From contig NZ_WKEQ01000010.1 of NCBI RefSeq assembly GCF_021605415.1, positions 1-64,000 of the forward strand: DNA of 64,000 nucleotides, in the 5' to 3' direction. Below, piece by piece: positions 19,920 through 29,383 of this stretch. Below the pieces are notes generated by a model. The model did no database searches. It worked only from the letters and a program-made list of their open reading frames with translations, and had not been told where the DNA came from. Made by a program: the position numbers and the translations under genes. Origin of the DNA: Pseudomonas syringae (lineage in GTDB: Bacteria > Pseudomonadota > Gammaproteobacteria > Pseudomonadales > Pseudomonadaceae). Numbering within the stretch: the first letter of the stretch is position 1; each line of letters opens with the position of its first letter.

Positions 19920-21068
19920 TCAATACGCCGCGCGGTAGATCTTCTCGATGTCCACGGCACTGAGTTTGCGCGGGTTGTTGCGCATCAGACGCTCGATCCC
20001 CGCCGCTTCTATCGCCATGGCCGGGATCGCCTCCTCAGGCACATTGAAACTGCGCAGCCCGGCGGGAATCTCCACCGCCGCGCACAAATCAGTCATGGCC
20101 TGCACCGCTTTGTCTGCTGCTTCACTGGCGCTCAGATGAGCGGTCTTCACGCCCATGGCTTCAGCAATATCCTGCATCCGCTCGACGCAGGCCATCTTGT
20201 TCCAGGTCATGACATACGGCAGCAGCAAGGCATTGCTGACGCCATGGGCAATGTTGAAGCGCCCGCCCAACGGATACGCCAGCGCATGCACCGCGCCGAC
20301 CCCTGCATTGCCGAATGCCATCCCGGCCATCAGGCTGGCGGTGGCCATGTCTTCCCGGGCTTGCAGGTTGGAAGGGTTGGCGTAGGCCTTGGGCAAGGAT
20401 TTGGCGATCAACTTGATGGCACCGATGGCTAGGGAGTCGGTGATCGGCGAGGCGTTCACCGACAGATAGGATTCGATGGCGTGCACCAGTGCATCGACGC
20501 CACTGGCGGCGGTCACGCTGCGCGGGCAGGTCAGGGTCATTTGCGGACTGACCAGCGCAACGTCGGGTAATAGATAGTCGCTGACGATGCCTTTCTTCAG
20601 TTGCGCAACCTTGTCGGAGAGGATCGCGACGTTGGTCACTTCCGAACCGGTGCCGGCGGTGGTCGGGATGGCGATCAGCGGCGGGCCTTTGCGTGGCACC
20701 TGGTCGACGCCGAACAGGTCTTCCAGCGCGCCGTGATAACCGGCATACGCCGCAACACTTTTGGCGATGTCGATGGCACTGCCACCACCGAGACCGATCA
20801 AACCGTCATGCCCGCCCTCGCGATACACGCTCATGCAGTCTTCGACGATGGCAATCTCTGGATCCGGCAGGACACGGTCGAAAATCTGATAACTGCGCCC
20901 GCCCAATTGCGCCAGCGCCAACTCGACCGTGCCGGACTCGACCAGGGCTGCGTCGGTGACGATCAACGGGTTGTCGATGTCCAGGCGTGTCAGCTCAGCT
21001 GCCAGCTGCTCGATGGCCCCGGCGCCGGTGATCAGTTTGTGAGCGATTTTGAACGAGGAAAGACTCAT
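19920..21068 (-). CDS. iron-containing alcohol dehydrogenase
   Basis: A 382-residue group III alcohol dehydrogenase: GLGGGSAIDIAK for NAD binding, TTAGTGSEVT, and metal ligands in DALVHAIES (D and H) plus GAVHALAYPLGG and NIAHGVSNALLLPY (two H). The start at 21068 is chosen for AAGAGG upstream; an ATG at 21137 is in frame. It resembles YiaY-like enzymes and 4-hydroxybutyrate dehydrogenases. Beside a 5-aminovalerate/GABA transporter, a role with semialdehydes of those compounds is a reasonable guess, no more. P. aeruginosa, as I recall, has agtD directly before rpe, so this gene is an insertion. Confidence 0.87.
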   Translation of the reverse strand: MSLSSFKIAHKLITGAGAIEQLAAELTRLDIDNPLIVTDAALVESGTVELALAQLGGRSYQIFDRVLPDPEIAIVEDCMSVYREGGHDGLIGLGGGSAIDIAKSVAAYAGYHGALEDLFGVDQVPRKGPPLIAIPTTAGTGSEVTNVAILSDKVAQLKKGIVSDYLLPDVALVSPQMTLTCPRSVTAASGVDALVHAIESYLSVNASPITDSLAIGAIKLIAKSLPKAYANPSNLQAREDMATASLMAGMAFGNAGVGAVHALAYPLGGRFNIAHGVSNALLLPYVMTWNKMACVERMQDIAEAMGVKTAHLSASEAADKAVQAMTDLCAAVEIPAGLRSFNVPEEAIPAMAIEAAGIERLMRNNPRKLSAVDIEKIYRAAY

Positions 21069-21176
21069 CGTGCGCAGCCTCTTATCGATGTGGGGGCTGG
21101 GCACAAGATTAGCTGGGGAAATCGGGTTGTCTGCCATTCAGGTCATGAATGACCCGTTGAGGGCAAGAGCAAGAGC

Positions 21177-21335
21177 CCCTCACCCTAGCCCTCTCCACGA
21201 GGGAGAGGGGACTGACCGAGGTGGATGGAGGGGATACACCGACGTGCAATACCGGGTCGAACTCCGGCCTTGAAAAGCACGAAGATCTGCTCCCTTTCCC
21301 CTCGCCCCCTTGGGGGAGAGGGCTGGGGTGAGGGG
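21177..21335. repeat. long imperfect palindrome with CCCTCTCC words
   Basis: CCCCTCACCCTAGCCCTCTC (from 21177) is answered by GAGAGGGCTGGGGTGAGGGG ending near 21335. Each half holds its own small hairpin (CCCTCTCC-ACGA-GGGAGAGGG on the left). It lies between the alcohol dehydrogenase and agtD. It belongs to a dispersed-repeat type, could act as a terminator of the agt operon and contains no gene. Confidence 0.75.
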
Positions 21336-21354
21336 GTGGCTTTTGATCTGGCCC

Positions 21355-22179
21355 TTAAACCTGAGCCGTACGCAGTTTTTCACTGCGACCGCGTAGCCAT
21401 TCCAGAGTCAGCAGCAGGATGACGGAAAAGGCGATCAGCAAAGTAGCAGCCGCCGCAATCGTCGGACTGAGGTTTTCGCGAATCCCGCTGAACATTTGCC
21501 GTGGCAGGGTCGCTTGCTCGGGGCCGGCGAGGAACAGCGTCACCACCACCTCATCAAACGACGTCGCAAAAGCGAACAACGCCCCGGAAATCACGCCCGG
21601 TGCAATCAACGGCAAGGTCACCCGGCGAAACGCGGTCAACGGCGAAGCGCCAAGGCTGGCCGCCGCGCGCACGAGGTTATGGTTGAAACCCTGCAACGTC
21701 GCCGAAACGGTAATGATCACAAACGGCACGCCCAACACCGCGTGCACCACAATCAACGAGAAGAAGCTGTTGCCCAGCCCCAACGGCGCGAAGAACAGGT
21801 AACTCGCGACGCCGATGATCACCACCGGCACCACCATCGGCGAAATCACCAGTGCCATCACCAAGGCCTTGCCGGGGAAGTCGCCTCGGGTCAGGCCGAT
21901 GGCCGCCAGGGTGCCGAAGATCATCGCCAGCACGGTCGCGGCCGGGGCGACGATGATGCTGTTCTTCAGGGCGCGCATCCATTCCGCCGAGGCGAAAAAG
22001 TCGTGATACCACTGCAGCGAGAAGCCTTGCAGCGGGTAGACCAAAAAACTTCCCGAGTTGAACGACAACGGAATGATCACCAGCACCGGCAGGATCAGGA
22101 ACAACAGAATCAGGCCGCAGAGAATCCGCAAGCTGTAGAACCACACCCGTTCGACGGGCGACATGTAAGGACTCAGCAT
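21355..22179 (-). CDS. agtD: ABC transporter permease (AgtD-like)
   Basis: A 274-residue PotC-type permease with six predicted helices. The cytoplasmic coupling loop RAAASLGASPLTAFRRVTLPLIAPG is of the EAA type. By order and neighbours (rpe on one side, agtC on the other) it matches PA0606, part of the P. aeruginosa 5-aminovalerate/GABA importer. It follows agtC by 13 bases. The substrate is inferred from synteny; polyamines are the alternative from family alone. Confidence 0.82.
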   Translation of the reverse strand: MLSPYMSPVERVWFYSLRILCGLILLFLILPVLVIIPLSFNSGSFLVYPLQGFSLQWYHDFFASAEWMRALKNSIIVAPAATVLAMIFGTLAAIGLTRGDFPGKALVMALVISPMVVPVVIIGVASYLFFAPLGLGNSFFSLIVVHAVLGVPFVIITVSATLQGFNHNLVRAAASLGASPLTAFRRVTLPLIAPGVISGALFAFATSFDEVVVTLFLAGPEQATLPRQMFSGIRENLSPTIAAAATLLIAFSVILLLTLEWLRGRSEKLRTAQV

Positions 22180-22192
22180 CTCGAATCTCCCC

Positions 22193-23440
22193 TCAGCTCA
22201 GGCGCAGGCGACTGGCGCCCACCAGCCAGCTGTAAATCAGATAAAGCACCACAGTCGCCAGCAGCAGCAATCCGCCCAGCGCGGTAGCCATGCCCCAGTT
22301 GATGCTGGTGTTGGTGTAGAAGGCGACGAAGTAGCTGACCATTTGATCGTTCGGGCTGCCCAGCAGCGCCGGAGTGATGTAGTAGCCGATGGCGAGGATG
22401 AACACCAACAGGCAACCGGCGCCGACACCGGCGTAGGTCTGCGGGAAATACACGCGCCAGAAGCTTGCGAACGGATGGCAGCCAAGGGAAATCGCGGCCC
22501 GCATGTAGGTCGGCGAGATGCCTTTCATCACGCTGTAGATCGGCAGAATCATGAACGGCAACAGAATGTGTACCATCGAGATGTACACGCCGGTGCGGTT
22601 GAACACCAGTTCCAGCGGCTTATCGATGATGCCCATCGCCATCAAGCCGCTGTTGATCAGGCCACCCGATTGCAAGAGCACGATCCACGCCGCGACGCGC
22701 ACCAGAATCGACGTCCAGAACGGCAACAGCACCAGAATCATCAGCAGATTGCTTTGCCGCGACGGCAGGTTCGCCAGCAGATACGCCAACGGGTACGCCA
22801 GCACCAGACAGATCACCGTGATGACCAGGCCCATCCAGAAGGTGCGGGCGAAGATGTCGAGGTAGATCGCCTGATCCGGGGTGGCCGGGGCCACTTCGCC
22901 GAGATCGTCGATGCGGTGATCGACCGCCGCCAACAGGTAGTAAGGCGTGATGTTGCTGGTGTTGCGGCGCACCGCCTGCCAATAGGCGGGATCGCCCCAG
23001 CGTTCGTCGAAGTTTTCCAGCGCTTCTTTATAAGAGGCCGGTTCGCTGGCGAATGGCAACGCCCGGGCGGTTTTGGTCAGCAGGCTGCGGTAGCCGGCCA
23101 ACTCCATGTTCAAGCGCTTGGACAGGTCGCCCAGCGTCTGGTTTTTTCGGGCTTCGGCGAGGTCTTCGCTGGCTGCCTTGTAGACCGGTTCGGCGGGAAG
23201 GCCACGGCCGTCCCAACTGGCGATAGCCGCCACGGTGCGCGGCATACCGCCGACCACTTCCGGGTTGCCGACGCTTTTGTAGAGCAGCGCCACAATCGGC
23301 ACCAGGAACACCAACAGCAGGAACAGCACCAGTGGCGCGATCAAGGCCTGAGCCTTCCAGCGGTTGACCCGCTCGGCGCGCTTGAGCTTCTGCTTCAAGG
23401 TGGGGCTGTTGCCCTCGTTCAGGGGAACGGCGATGGCCAT
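22193..23440 (-). CDS. agtC: ABC transporter permease (AgtC-like)
   Basis: A 415-residue PotB-type permease with a long periplasmic insertion between the first and second helices (about residues 60-195). The coupling loop MRAAISLGCHPFASFWRVYFPQT follows the EAA pattern. It pairs with the next permease to form the membrane channel. It is separated from the upstream binding-protein gene by 266 bases that carry REP elements, which may stabilise the upstream message and lower permease expression. Confidence 0.83.
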   Translation of the reverse strand: MAIAVPLNEGNSPTLKQKLKRAERVNRWKAQALIAPLVLFLLLVFLVPIVALLYKSVGNPEVVGGMPRTVAAIASWDGRGLPAEPVYKAASEDLAEARKNQTLGDLSKRLNMELAGYRSLLTKTARALPFASEPASYKEALENFDERWGDPAYWQAVRRNTSNITPYYLLAAVDHRIDDLGEVAPATPDQAIYLDIFARTFWMGLVITVICLVLAYPLAYLLANLPSRQSNLLMILVLLPFWTSILVRVAAWIVLLQSGGLINSGLMAMGIIDKPLELVFNRTGVYISMVHILLPFMILPIYSVMKGISPTYMRAAISLGCHPFASFWRVYFPQTYAGVGAGCLLVFILAIGYYITPALLGSPNDQMVSYFVAFYTNTSINWGMATALGGLLLLATVVLYLIYSWLVGASRLRLS

Positions 23441-23512
23441 GACGTACTCCGCAAATCTTTAATCGTTACAGCGATGGCAAGCCACCGCTGTTGTGTTGGA
23501 ACACCGAAACCT

Positions 23513-23600
23513 GTGGGAGCGCGCCTGCTCGCGAAGAGGCCATTACCTTCAACATCAATGTTGATAGAAAAACCGCTTTCGCGAGCAGGCTCGCTCCTGC
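23513..23600. repeat. REP doublet (REPIN) between agtB and agtC
   Basis: GTGGGAGCGCGCCTGCTCGC (from 23513) faces its near reverse complement TTCGCGAGCAGGCTCGCTCC (from 23578) across about 40 bases in the operon gap. Confidence 0.85.
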
Positions 23601-23649
23601 AGGGGTGGAGCAATAACGCATCCAGTGACGCGGAGCGTCCCGGGCGGCA

Positions 23650-23670
23650 TTCCCACGCAAAGCGTGGGAA
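23650..23670. repeat. hairpin repeat TTCCCACGC-AAA-GCGTGGGAA
   Basis: A perfect 9-bp stem with an AAA loop, just downstream of the agtB stop. The word is a dispersed repeat in pseudomonads. Here it can protect the 3' end of the binding-protein message. Confidence 0.7.
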
Positions 23671-23706
23671 CGATCATCCGGAGCGCCGCCCGCCGGTGCT
23701 ATGTGG

Positions 23707-24750
23707 TTATTTTGCGGCCCAGGAGTTGAAGCGCTGTTCCAGTTGCTCGCCGTTGTCAGCCCAGAAGCTGACGTCGATCTGCACCTGGTTGGCAATGTTC
23801 TCCGGGGTGGTCGGCATGTCTTTCAGGACATCCTTGGCCAGTAAAGGCACCGCTTGGATGTTGGCCGGGCCGTAGGCGATGTTTTCCGAGTAGGTCTTCT
23901 GCTGCTGCGGCTGTACCGAGTAGGCGATGAATTTCTTCGCCGCTTCTGCGCGCTTGGCGTCCAGACCACGCGGGATGGCCCAGGCGTCGAAGTCGTAGAT
24001 GCCGCCGTTCCACACCACTTTCAGGTTGGATTCTTTCTGCACGGCTGCAATGCGGCCGTTGTAGGCCGAACTCATCACCACGTCACCGGAGGCGAGGTAC
24101 TGCGGCGGTTGTGCGCCGGCCTCCCACCATTGAATGCTTGGCTTCAGCTCGTCGAGCTTCTTGAACGCGCGATCCTGGCCGCCCTTGCTGGCCAGTTCCT
24201 TGTAAACGTCTTTTGGCGCAACACCGTCGGCCATCAAAGCGAATTCGAGGGTGTACTTGGCGCCTTTGCGCAGGCCGCGCTTGCCCGGGAATTTCTTGGT
24301 GTCCCAGAAATCGACCCAACTGGTTGGTGCGGTTTTCAGTTTGTCGGCGTTGTAGGCCAGCACGGTCGACCACACGAAGAAGCCAACGCCGCATGGCTGG
24401 ATGGCGCCTTTGACGTAGTCTTCGGATTTGCCGAACAGCGCCGGGTCAAGTTGCTCGAACATGTCTTCATCGCAGCCACGAGACAGTTCTGGTGATTCGA
24501 CTTCGACCAGATCCCACGACACGCTCTTGGTGTCGACCATGGCTTTGACCTTGGCCATCTCGCCGTTGTACTCGCCGGCCACGATCTTGCCGTTGCCCGC
24601 CGCTTCCCACGGCGCATAAAACGCTTTGACCTGCGCGGCTTTGTTAGCCCCGCCGAAAGACACCACGGTCAGATCCGGGCCCGCCGCCATCGCGTGTGCC
24701 GCGCCGATCATGCCCATGACCAGAGCTGTGAACTTCAGGGATTTCAACAT
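23707..24750 (-). CDS. agtB: periplasmic substrate-binding protein (AgtB-like)
   Basis: A 347-residue family-1 extracellular binding protein. The signal peptide MLKSLKFTALVMGMIGAAHA ends before MAAGPDLTVVSFGGANKA. It resembles PotD/PotF-type polyamine and amine binders, with WDLVEVESPELSRGCDEDMF and GVGFFVWSTVLAYN. By synteny it matches PA0604 (AgtB), which delivers 5-aminovalerate and GABA. It lies 44 bases after agtA and upstream of a REP-filled gap. Confidence 0.84.
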   Translation of the reverse strand: MLKSLKFTALVMGMIGAAHAMAAGPDLTVVSFGGANKAAQVKAFYAPWEAAGNGKIVAGEYNGEMAKVKAMVDTKSVSWDLVEVESPELSRGCDEDMFEQLDPALFGKSEDYVKGAIQPCGVGFFVWSTVLAYNADKLKTAPTSWVDFWDTKKFPGKRGLRKGAKYTLEFALMADGVAPKDVYKELASKGGQDRAFKKLDELKPSIQWWEAGAQPPQYLASGDVVMSSAYNGRIAAVQKESNLKVVWNGGIYDFDAWAIPRGLDAKRAEAAKKFIAYSVQPQQQKTYSENIAYGPANIQAVPLLAKDVLKDMPTTPENIANQVQIDVSFWADNGEQLEQRFNSWAAK

Positions 24751-24794
24751 TTATATTGTTCTCCACGTGCAGGTTGGGTGAAGCAGAAGGGCGA

Positions 24795-25919
24795 TCAATT
24801 CGCCTCTAGAAGTGGGTCGAGCGCGCGAACGTGTTCGACCTGCCAGCCAAGCGGTACCACGTCGCCGACGGCGAGCCCGGGATCGAGTTCTGCAATCGGT
24901 TGTTTCACGAAGAAGTCGGTCTTGCCGCAGACTTCCAGACGCACCCGGACGTGGTCGCCCAGATAGATGAATTCCGCCACCCTCCCTGAGAAGCGGTTGA
25001 CGCATTGATCGCTCGAACCGTTGAGGCTGACGCGCTCCGGACGGATCGACAGGGTCACCGGTTCGCCGGTCTGGCCGACGTTGACCGCCAGCGCCTCGAC
25101 TTTTTCCCCGCGTCCCAACTCGACCACGCAGCGCTCGCCGGTCTGGCTGAGCAGGCGGCCGTTAAGCCGGTTGTTCTCGCCGATGAAGTTGGCGACGAAG
25201 GTGTTCTTCGGCTCCTCGTAGAGGCTGCGCGGTGGGGCGATCTGCTGGATCTCGCCCTGATGGAACACGGCCACGCGGTCGGACATGGTCAGCGCTTCAC
25301 CCTGGTCGTGGGTCACGTAGACCACGGTCACGCCGAGACGCTGGTGCAGGTGCTTGATTTCCATCTGCATGTGTTCACGCAGTTGTTTGTCGAGCGCGCC
25401 GAGCGGTTCGTCCATCAGCACCAGTTGCGGTTCGAACACCAGGGCGCGGGCCAATGCGACGCGCTGTTGCTGGCCGCCGGACAACTGCGCCGGGTAACGC
25501 TGGGCGAAGGCGTCGAGCTGCACCATGCTCAAGACTTTCTTGACCTTGTCGCTGACATCACTTTTGTTCAAGCCGCGCACGGTCAACGGGAAGGCGAGGT
25601 TTTCAGCTACAGTCATGTGCGGGAACAACGCGTAGTTCTGGAACACCATGCCAATGTCGCGCTTGTGCGGCGGCACGTTGTTGATCGAACGCCCGCCCAG
25701 CAGGATTTCACCGGCGGTCGGCGTTTCGAAACCGGCGAGCATCATCAGGCTGGTGGTCTTGCCGGAGCCGGACGGCCCGAGCAAGGTGAGGAATTCGCCT
25801 TTGCGGATATCCAGGTTGAGGTCTTTGACGATCAGGTTCTCGCCGTCGTAGCTCTTCTGCACACCACGAAAGCTGACCAGTACATCGCTGGCCCCTGCGT
25901 TTGAATCGACCTGGCTCAT
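24795..25919 (-). CDS. agtA: ABC transporter ATP-binding protein (AgtA-like)
   Basis: A 374-residue PotA/CysA-type ATPase: Walker A GPSGSGKTTS, Q-loop VFQNYALFPH, signature LSGGQQQR, Walker B LVLMDEP, switch VYVTHDQGEA, then a TOBE domain from about residue 290. The start at 25919 (MSQVDSNAG) has AAAGGTG upstream; an ATG at 25976 is also in frame. It is the first gene of agtABCD and energises uptake. The substrate assignment rests on gene order with P. aeruginosa. Confidence 0.87.
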   Translation of the reverse strand: MSQVDSNAGASDVLVSFRGVQKSYDGENLIVKDLNLDIRKGEFLTLLGPSGSGKTTSLMMLAGFETPTAGEILLGGRSINNVPPHKRDIGMVFQNYALFPHMTVAENLAFPLTVRGLNKSDVSDKVKKVLSMVQLDAFAQRYPAQLSGGQQQRVALARALVFEPQLVLMDEPLGALDKQLREHMQMEIKHLHQRLGVTVVYVTHDQGEALTMSDRVAVFHQGEIQQIAPPRSLYEEPKNTFVANFIGENNRLNGRLLSQTGERCVVELGRGEKVEALAVNVGQTGEPVTLSIRPERVSLNGSSDQCVNRFSGRVAEFIYLGDHVRVRLEVCGKTDFFVKQPIAELDPGLAVGDVVPLGWQVEHVRALDPLLEAN

Positions 25920-26161
25920 ACCCACACCTTTGTTAGTGATGACTGCTGTGGGACTAAGCCTAGTGGCTGCTGGCAACCGCGCAAATCGGGGCGCAGGAGA
26001 GAATCGCCTCAGCCGGATGGAAGGTTGGGGGTAGGGATTGCCCTACACGGATGGCGCGTTTGGATAAACGCAGCGATAAGTTGCAGGCTTGAAGCTGCAA
26101 GGACGGGCGAAAGCGCTTGTCGCAAATGGATATGCCGGTATTTGCAAACTTAATAGCGAAC

Positions 26162-26254
26162 CCTGTGGGAGCTGGCTTGCCCGCGATGGCGGTTCGCCTG
26201 CCACTTAAACGTTAACTGGGCCGCCGCTATCGCCGGCAAGCCAACTCCCACAGG
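26162..26254. repeat. REP doublet (REPIN) between agtR and agtA
   Basis: CCTGTGGGAGCTGGCTTGCC (from 26162) is answered by GGCAAGCCAACTCCCACAGG ending at 26254, with about 30 bases between the arms. It fills much of the 370-base gap 25920-26268. The rest of the gap (25920-26160) shows an AGGCTTGAAGCTGCAAGG word near 26083 and no gene. Confidence 0.83.
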
Positions 26255-26268
26255 TTTTGGCAGTGTGG

Positions 26269-26898
26269 TCAAAGCAGTTTATGCTCCATGGCGTATTTCA
26301 CCAGTTCGGCCAGGGAGGTGATGTTGAGCTTTTGCATCAGCCGCGCCTTGTGGGTGCTGATGGTCTTGCTGCTCAGGGCCAGTTGCTGGGCGATGTCGTT
26401 GACGTTGGCGCCCTGAGCCAGGCGTTCGAACACCGAGAATTCACGCTCCGACAGCAGTGAATGCAAGGGCCGGGCATCGGTCAGACCGACTTCGAAGACC
26501 ATGCGATCCGCCAGATCCGGATCGATGTAGCGCCCGCCCGCCGCGACTTTACGGATGGCGGTCAGTAACAGCGCGGGATCGCTGTCCTTGGTTGCGTAGC
26601 CGGCGGCGCCGACTTTCAGCGCCCGGGCGGCCATTTGCGCTTCGTCGTGCATCGACAACACCAGAATGGCTGGCGGGTTGTTCAGCGCACGGATCCGTGG
26701 AATTGCCTCAAGGCCATTGACGCCGGGCATCGAGATGTCGAGCAAGACCACTTCGCACGGCACATGGCGCAGGGTTTCCAGCAATTGCTCGCCATTGCTC
26801 GCCTCGCCCACCACTTGCAGATCCTTGGCCAGGCCGATCAATTGCTTGATGCCTTCGCGAACGATGGTGTGGTCTTCAGCTACCAGTACACGGATCAC
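26269..26898 (-). CDS. agtR: NarL/LuxR-type response regulator (AgtR-like)
   Basis: A 209-residue regulator. The receiver domain contains VAEDHTIVREG and the phosphorylation site D54 in VLLDISMPG. The LuxR-type helix-turn-helix covers about 145-209, with LSEREFSVFERLAQG and SSKTISTHKARLMQKL. The GTG at 26898 has GGAG 6 bases upstream and begins VIRVLVAEDH; an ATG at 26910 is the alternative. It follows the sensor gene by 19 bases. It matches PA0601, which with its sensor controls the adjacent uptake genes. Confidence 0.86.
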   Translation of the reverse strand: MIRVLVAEDHTIVREGIKQLIGLAKDLQVVGEASNGEQLLETLRHVPCEVVLLDISMPGVNGLEAIPRIRALNNPPAILVLSMHDEAQMAARALKVGAAGYATKDSDPALLLTAIRKVAAGGRYIDPDLADRMVFEVGLTDARPLHSLLSEREFSVFERLAQGANVNDIAQQLALSSKTISTHKARLMQKLNITSLAELVKYAMEHKLL

Positions 26899-26917
26899 AT
26901 TTTTCTCCATCTCTATG

Positions 26918-29311
26918 TCAGCCCTCACCCACCGGCACATGCACTACCAAGGTTGTGCCCTCCCCGACCTCACTCTCCAGCACCAACCGCCCACCCAGGA
27001 TCAGCACCCGCTCACGCATCCCGACCAATCCGAACGATGTCGACCTACCCGTCGCGGCGACAAATCCTACGCCATCATCGCTGACTGTCAGACACAATTC
27101 GTCCCCTTCCATTGTCAATGTCAGCTCCACAGTGTGTGCCTGAGCATGGCGCATCACATTGGTCAGCGCTTCTTGCAAAATCCGGAACAGACCAATGGCC
27201 TTCGCGTCGCTGAGCGGCGGCAGGTTATCCGGCACCTGCACCAGACACGGAATCTGCGTGCGAGCCTCAAATCGTCGAGCCTGCCATTCGATGGCCGACG
27301 CGATACCGGCATCGAGAATCGGCGGACGTAGCGCAGTGGCGACATCGCGCACCAGTTGAAACAATTGAGCGATCAAGCGCTTCATGCTGTTCAGTCGTTC
27401 GTGCAAGCCTGGATCGAGTTGCGCATAGGCCAGTTCGCACATCGACGTTTCCAGTTTGAGCACGGTCAGCATCTGTCCCAGCTCATCGTGCACTTCCCGG
27501 GCGATCCGCGCCTTTTCTTCTTCACGCACGCTCTCAAGGTGCGCCGACAGTTCACGCAGCTGTCCGCGAGAATCAGCCAGTTCCAGTTCGATGCGCTTGC
27601 TGTCGGTGATGTCCCAGACGATGCCGTCCCACGCCGAGGCGCCACCCTCCAGTTGGCGGGTGATGGCTTTGATCTCGGCCCAGCGCTGCTCGCCCTGACG
27701 GGTGAGGATGCGTCCTTGCCATGACCAGTCGCTGTCGGTGTCGAGCGCGTGATCCTGCGTCTGGTGATAACTGGCCTTGTCGTCCGGATGCACCAGGCTG
27801 CGCAACCCCATGTCGCGATGGGCGATGGTTGCGGGGGAGTAACCGACCAGGCTCTCGCTGCCTTCACTGATGTAGGCGAAATCAATCTGCCCGGTAATGG
27901 CCGCCCGCTCCAGCCGAAACACCAGCCCCGGCACGTTGGCGGCGATGCCTTGCAAACGCGCCTCGCTTTCCTGCAACGCGGCCAGTGCGCGACGGCGTTC
28001 CGTGACGTCGGTGAGGTAAACCACCAGGTATTCGCTGTCGCGAAAACGCAGAAAACTCAGCGACACATCCGCCGGCAGAATGCTGCCGTCGGCGCGCACG
28101 CAACTGGTTTCGAAACTCAGCGGTCCCTCCTCACTGGTGCGGGCGCGCTTCCAGAGGTTCAACCAGCGATCCATGTGCAAACCCGGTTCGAAATCGATCA
28201 GCGGTCGCTCAATGAGCCCGCCCTGCGGATAGCCGAGCATGTACTCCGCCGCGCGATTGGCGTAGCGCACATGGCTGTCCCAATTCACCCAGAGAATGCC
28301 GACAGTGCTTTGATCGATGGAAAACTGGGTCACGCGCAGGGCCTCTTCGCTGGCGGCTCGCAGTGCAATGTCTTCGCGCGCCGCCAGCAGACGCTGCTCG
28401 AGGCTGTGTTGCTGGCGGCGCTGCCAGAACACAATCGCCACGCAACTGAGCAACATCACAGCGAACAACAGGCTGAGGTTTTGCCAGAACCCCGGCGATT
28501 CGGACAATCGCGGGTACTTGGGTTGCAGCCATTGATTGTGCAGTTGCTCCAGATCCTTGGCCGGGATCGCCCGCAAGCCACTTTCGACGATGCTCGCCAG
28601 TTCCGGCCAGTCCCGGCGAGTGGCCACGCGCAACAGCTGCGGCAAACCAATATCGCCAACCACCACCAGCTCCGAGAACTCAGGCTCCGCCGACAGTCGC
28701 CCGAGCTGCGCCTCGTCGACGACGGCGTAACCGGCCTGCTGGCTCAACAGCAACTGCAACGCCTGACGCTCCAGTGGCACGCCTTGCACATTCAGATGCG
28801 GATAATTGCTGCGCAGATAATCGGCCGTGGCACTGGGCATGCGCACGGCGACGCGGGTCTGGCTGTCGAGTTTTTCCAGTTCCACCACGCCGCCGGTCTT
28901 CTGGTCGCTGACCACCAGTTGCGGCACGCGCATGTAGGGATCGGAAAACTGCCAGAGGCGCAGACCAGCAGGGGTTTGGGTCAGGCCCGGGGCAATGTCG
29001 ATTTCATCGTTGCGCACGGCTGCTTCCAAGTGAGCGAGGTCGGGAAAGTTGCGCCAGCTCAATTCGACGTTGAGCGCTTTCGCCAACCATTTCATCAGTT
29101 CAACGTTGGCCCCGGACAACCTTTGAAGACGCCGGTCGTATTGCGCATAGGGCGCTTGCAGCACCAGGCCGACGCGCAATTCATTGTGTTGCGCCAGCCA
29201 TTGCCGCTCGCCATCGGACAGCTGCACGACAAGCGCCGGAGCAGGCGCCGCCCACCCCATCAAGGGAAACCACAAACAGCCGATAACCCACAGGCAGCAA
29301 AAACGCATCAT
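26918..29311 (-). CDS. agtS: sensor histidine kinase with periplasmic SBP domain (AgtS-like)
   Basis: A 797-residue sensor. A signal segment at 1-22 is followed by a family-3 solute-binding domain (about 44-263), a transmembrane helix (278-297) and two PAS domains (about 325-440 and 450-570). A HisKA_3 segment has H608 in AREVHDELGQ, and an HATPase domain has ILQEALTNVMRHA and DDGVGF. The frame stays open far upstream to 30142, but the ATG at 29311 begins the signal peptide. It is probably the sensor for 5-aminovalerate/GABA that drives agtR; the ligand is inferred from synteny with PA0600. Confidence 0.86.
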   Translation of the reverse strand: MMRFCCLWVIGCLWFPLMGWAAPAPALVVQLSDGERQWLAQHNELRVGLVLQAPYAQYDRRLQRLSGANVELMKWLAKALNVELSWRNFPDLAHLEAAVRNDEIDIAPGLTQTPAGLRLWQFSDPYMRVPQLVVSDQKTGGVVELEKLDSQTRVAVRMPSATADYLRSNYPHLNVQGVPLERQALQLLLSQQAGYAVVDEAQLGRLSAEPEFSELVVVGDIGLPQLLRVATRRDWPELASIVESGLRAIPAKDLEQLHNQWLQPKYPRLSESPGFWQNLSLLFAVMLLSCVAIVFWQRRQQHSLEQRLLAAREDIALRAASEEALRVTQFSIDQSTVGILWVNWDSHVRYANRAAEYMLGYPQGGLIERPLIDFEPGLHMDRWLNLWKRARTSEEGPLSFETSCVRADGSILPADVSLSFLRFRDSEYLVVYLTDVTERRRALAALQESEARLQGIAANVPGLVFRLERAAITGQIDFAYISEGSESLVGYSPATIAHRDMGLRSLVHPDDKASYHQTQDHALDTDSDWSWQGRILTRQGEQRWAEIKAITRQLEGGASAWDGIVWDITDSKRIELELADSRGQLRELSAHLESVREEEKARIAREVHDELGQMLTVLKLETSMCELAYAQLDPGLHERLNSMKRLIAQLFQLVRDVATALRPPILDAGIASAIEWQARRFEARTQIPCLVQVPDNLPPLSDAKAIGLFRILQEALTNVMRHAQAHTVELTLTMEGDELCLTVSDDGVGFVAATGRSTSFGLVGMRERVLILGGRLVLESEVGEGTTLVVHVPVGEG

Positions 29312-29383
29312 TGAAGTCTCACACCTGACAAATTCTGACCAACCCTTTAGGCTGCCGGGATACTTTCTGGCCTGGAAAAACCG

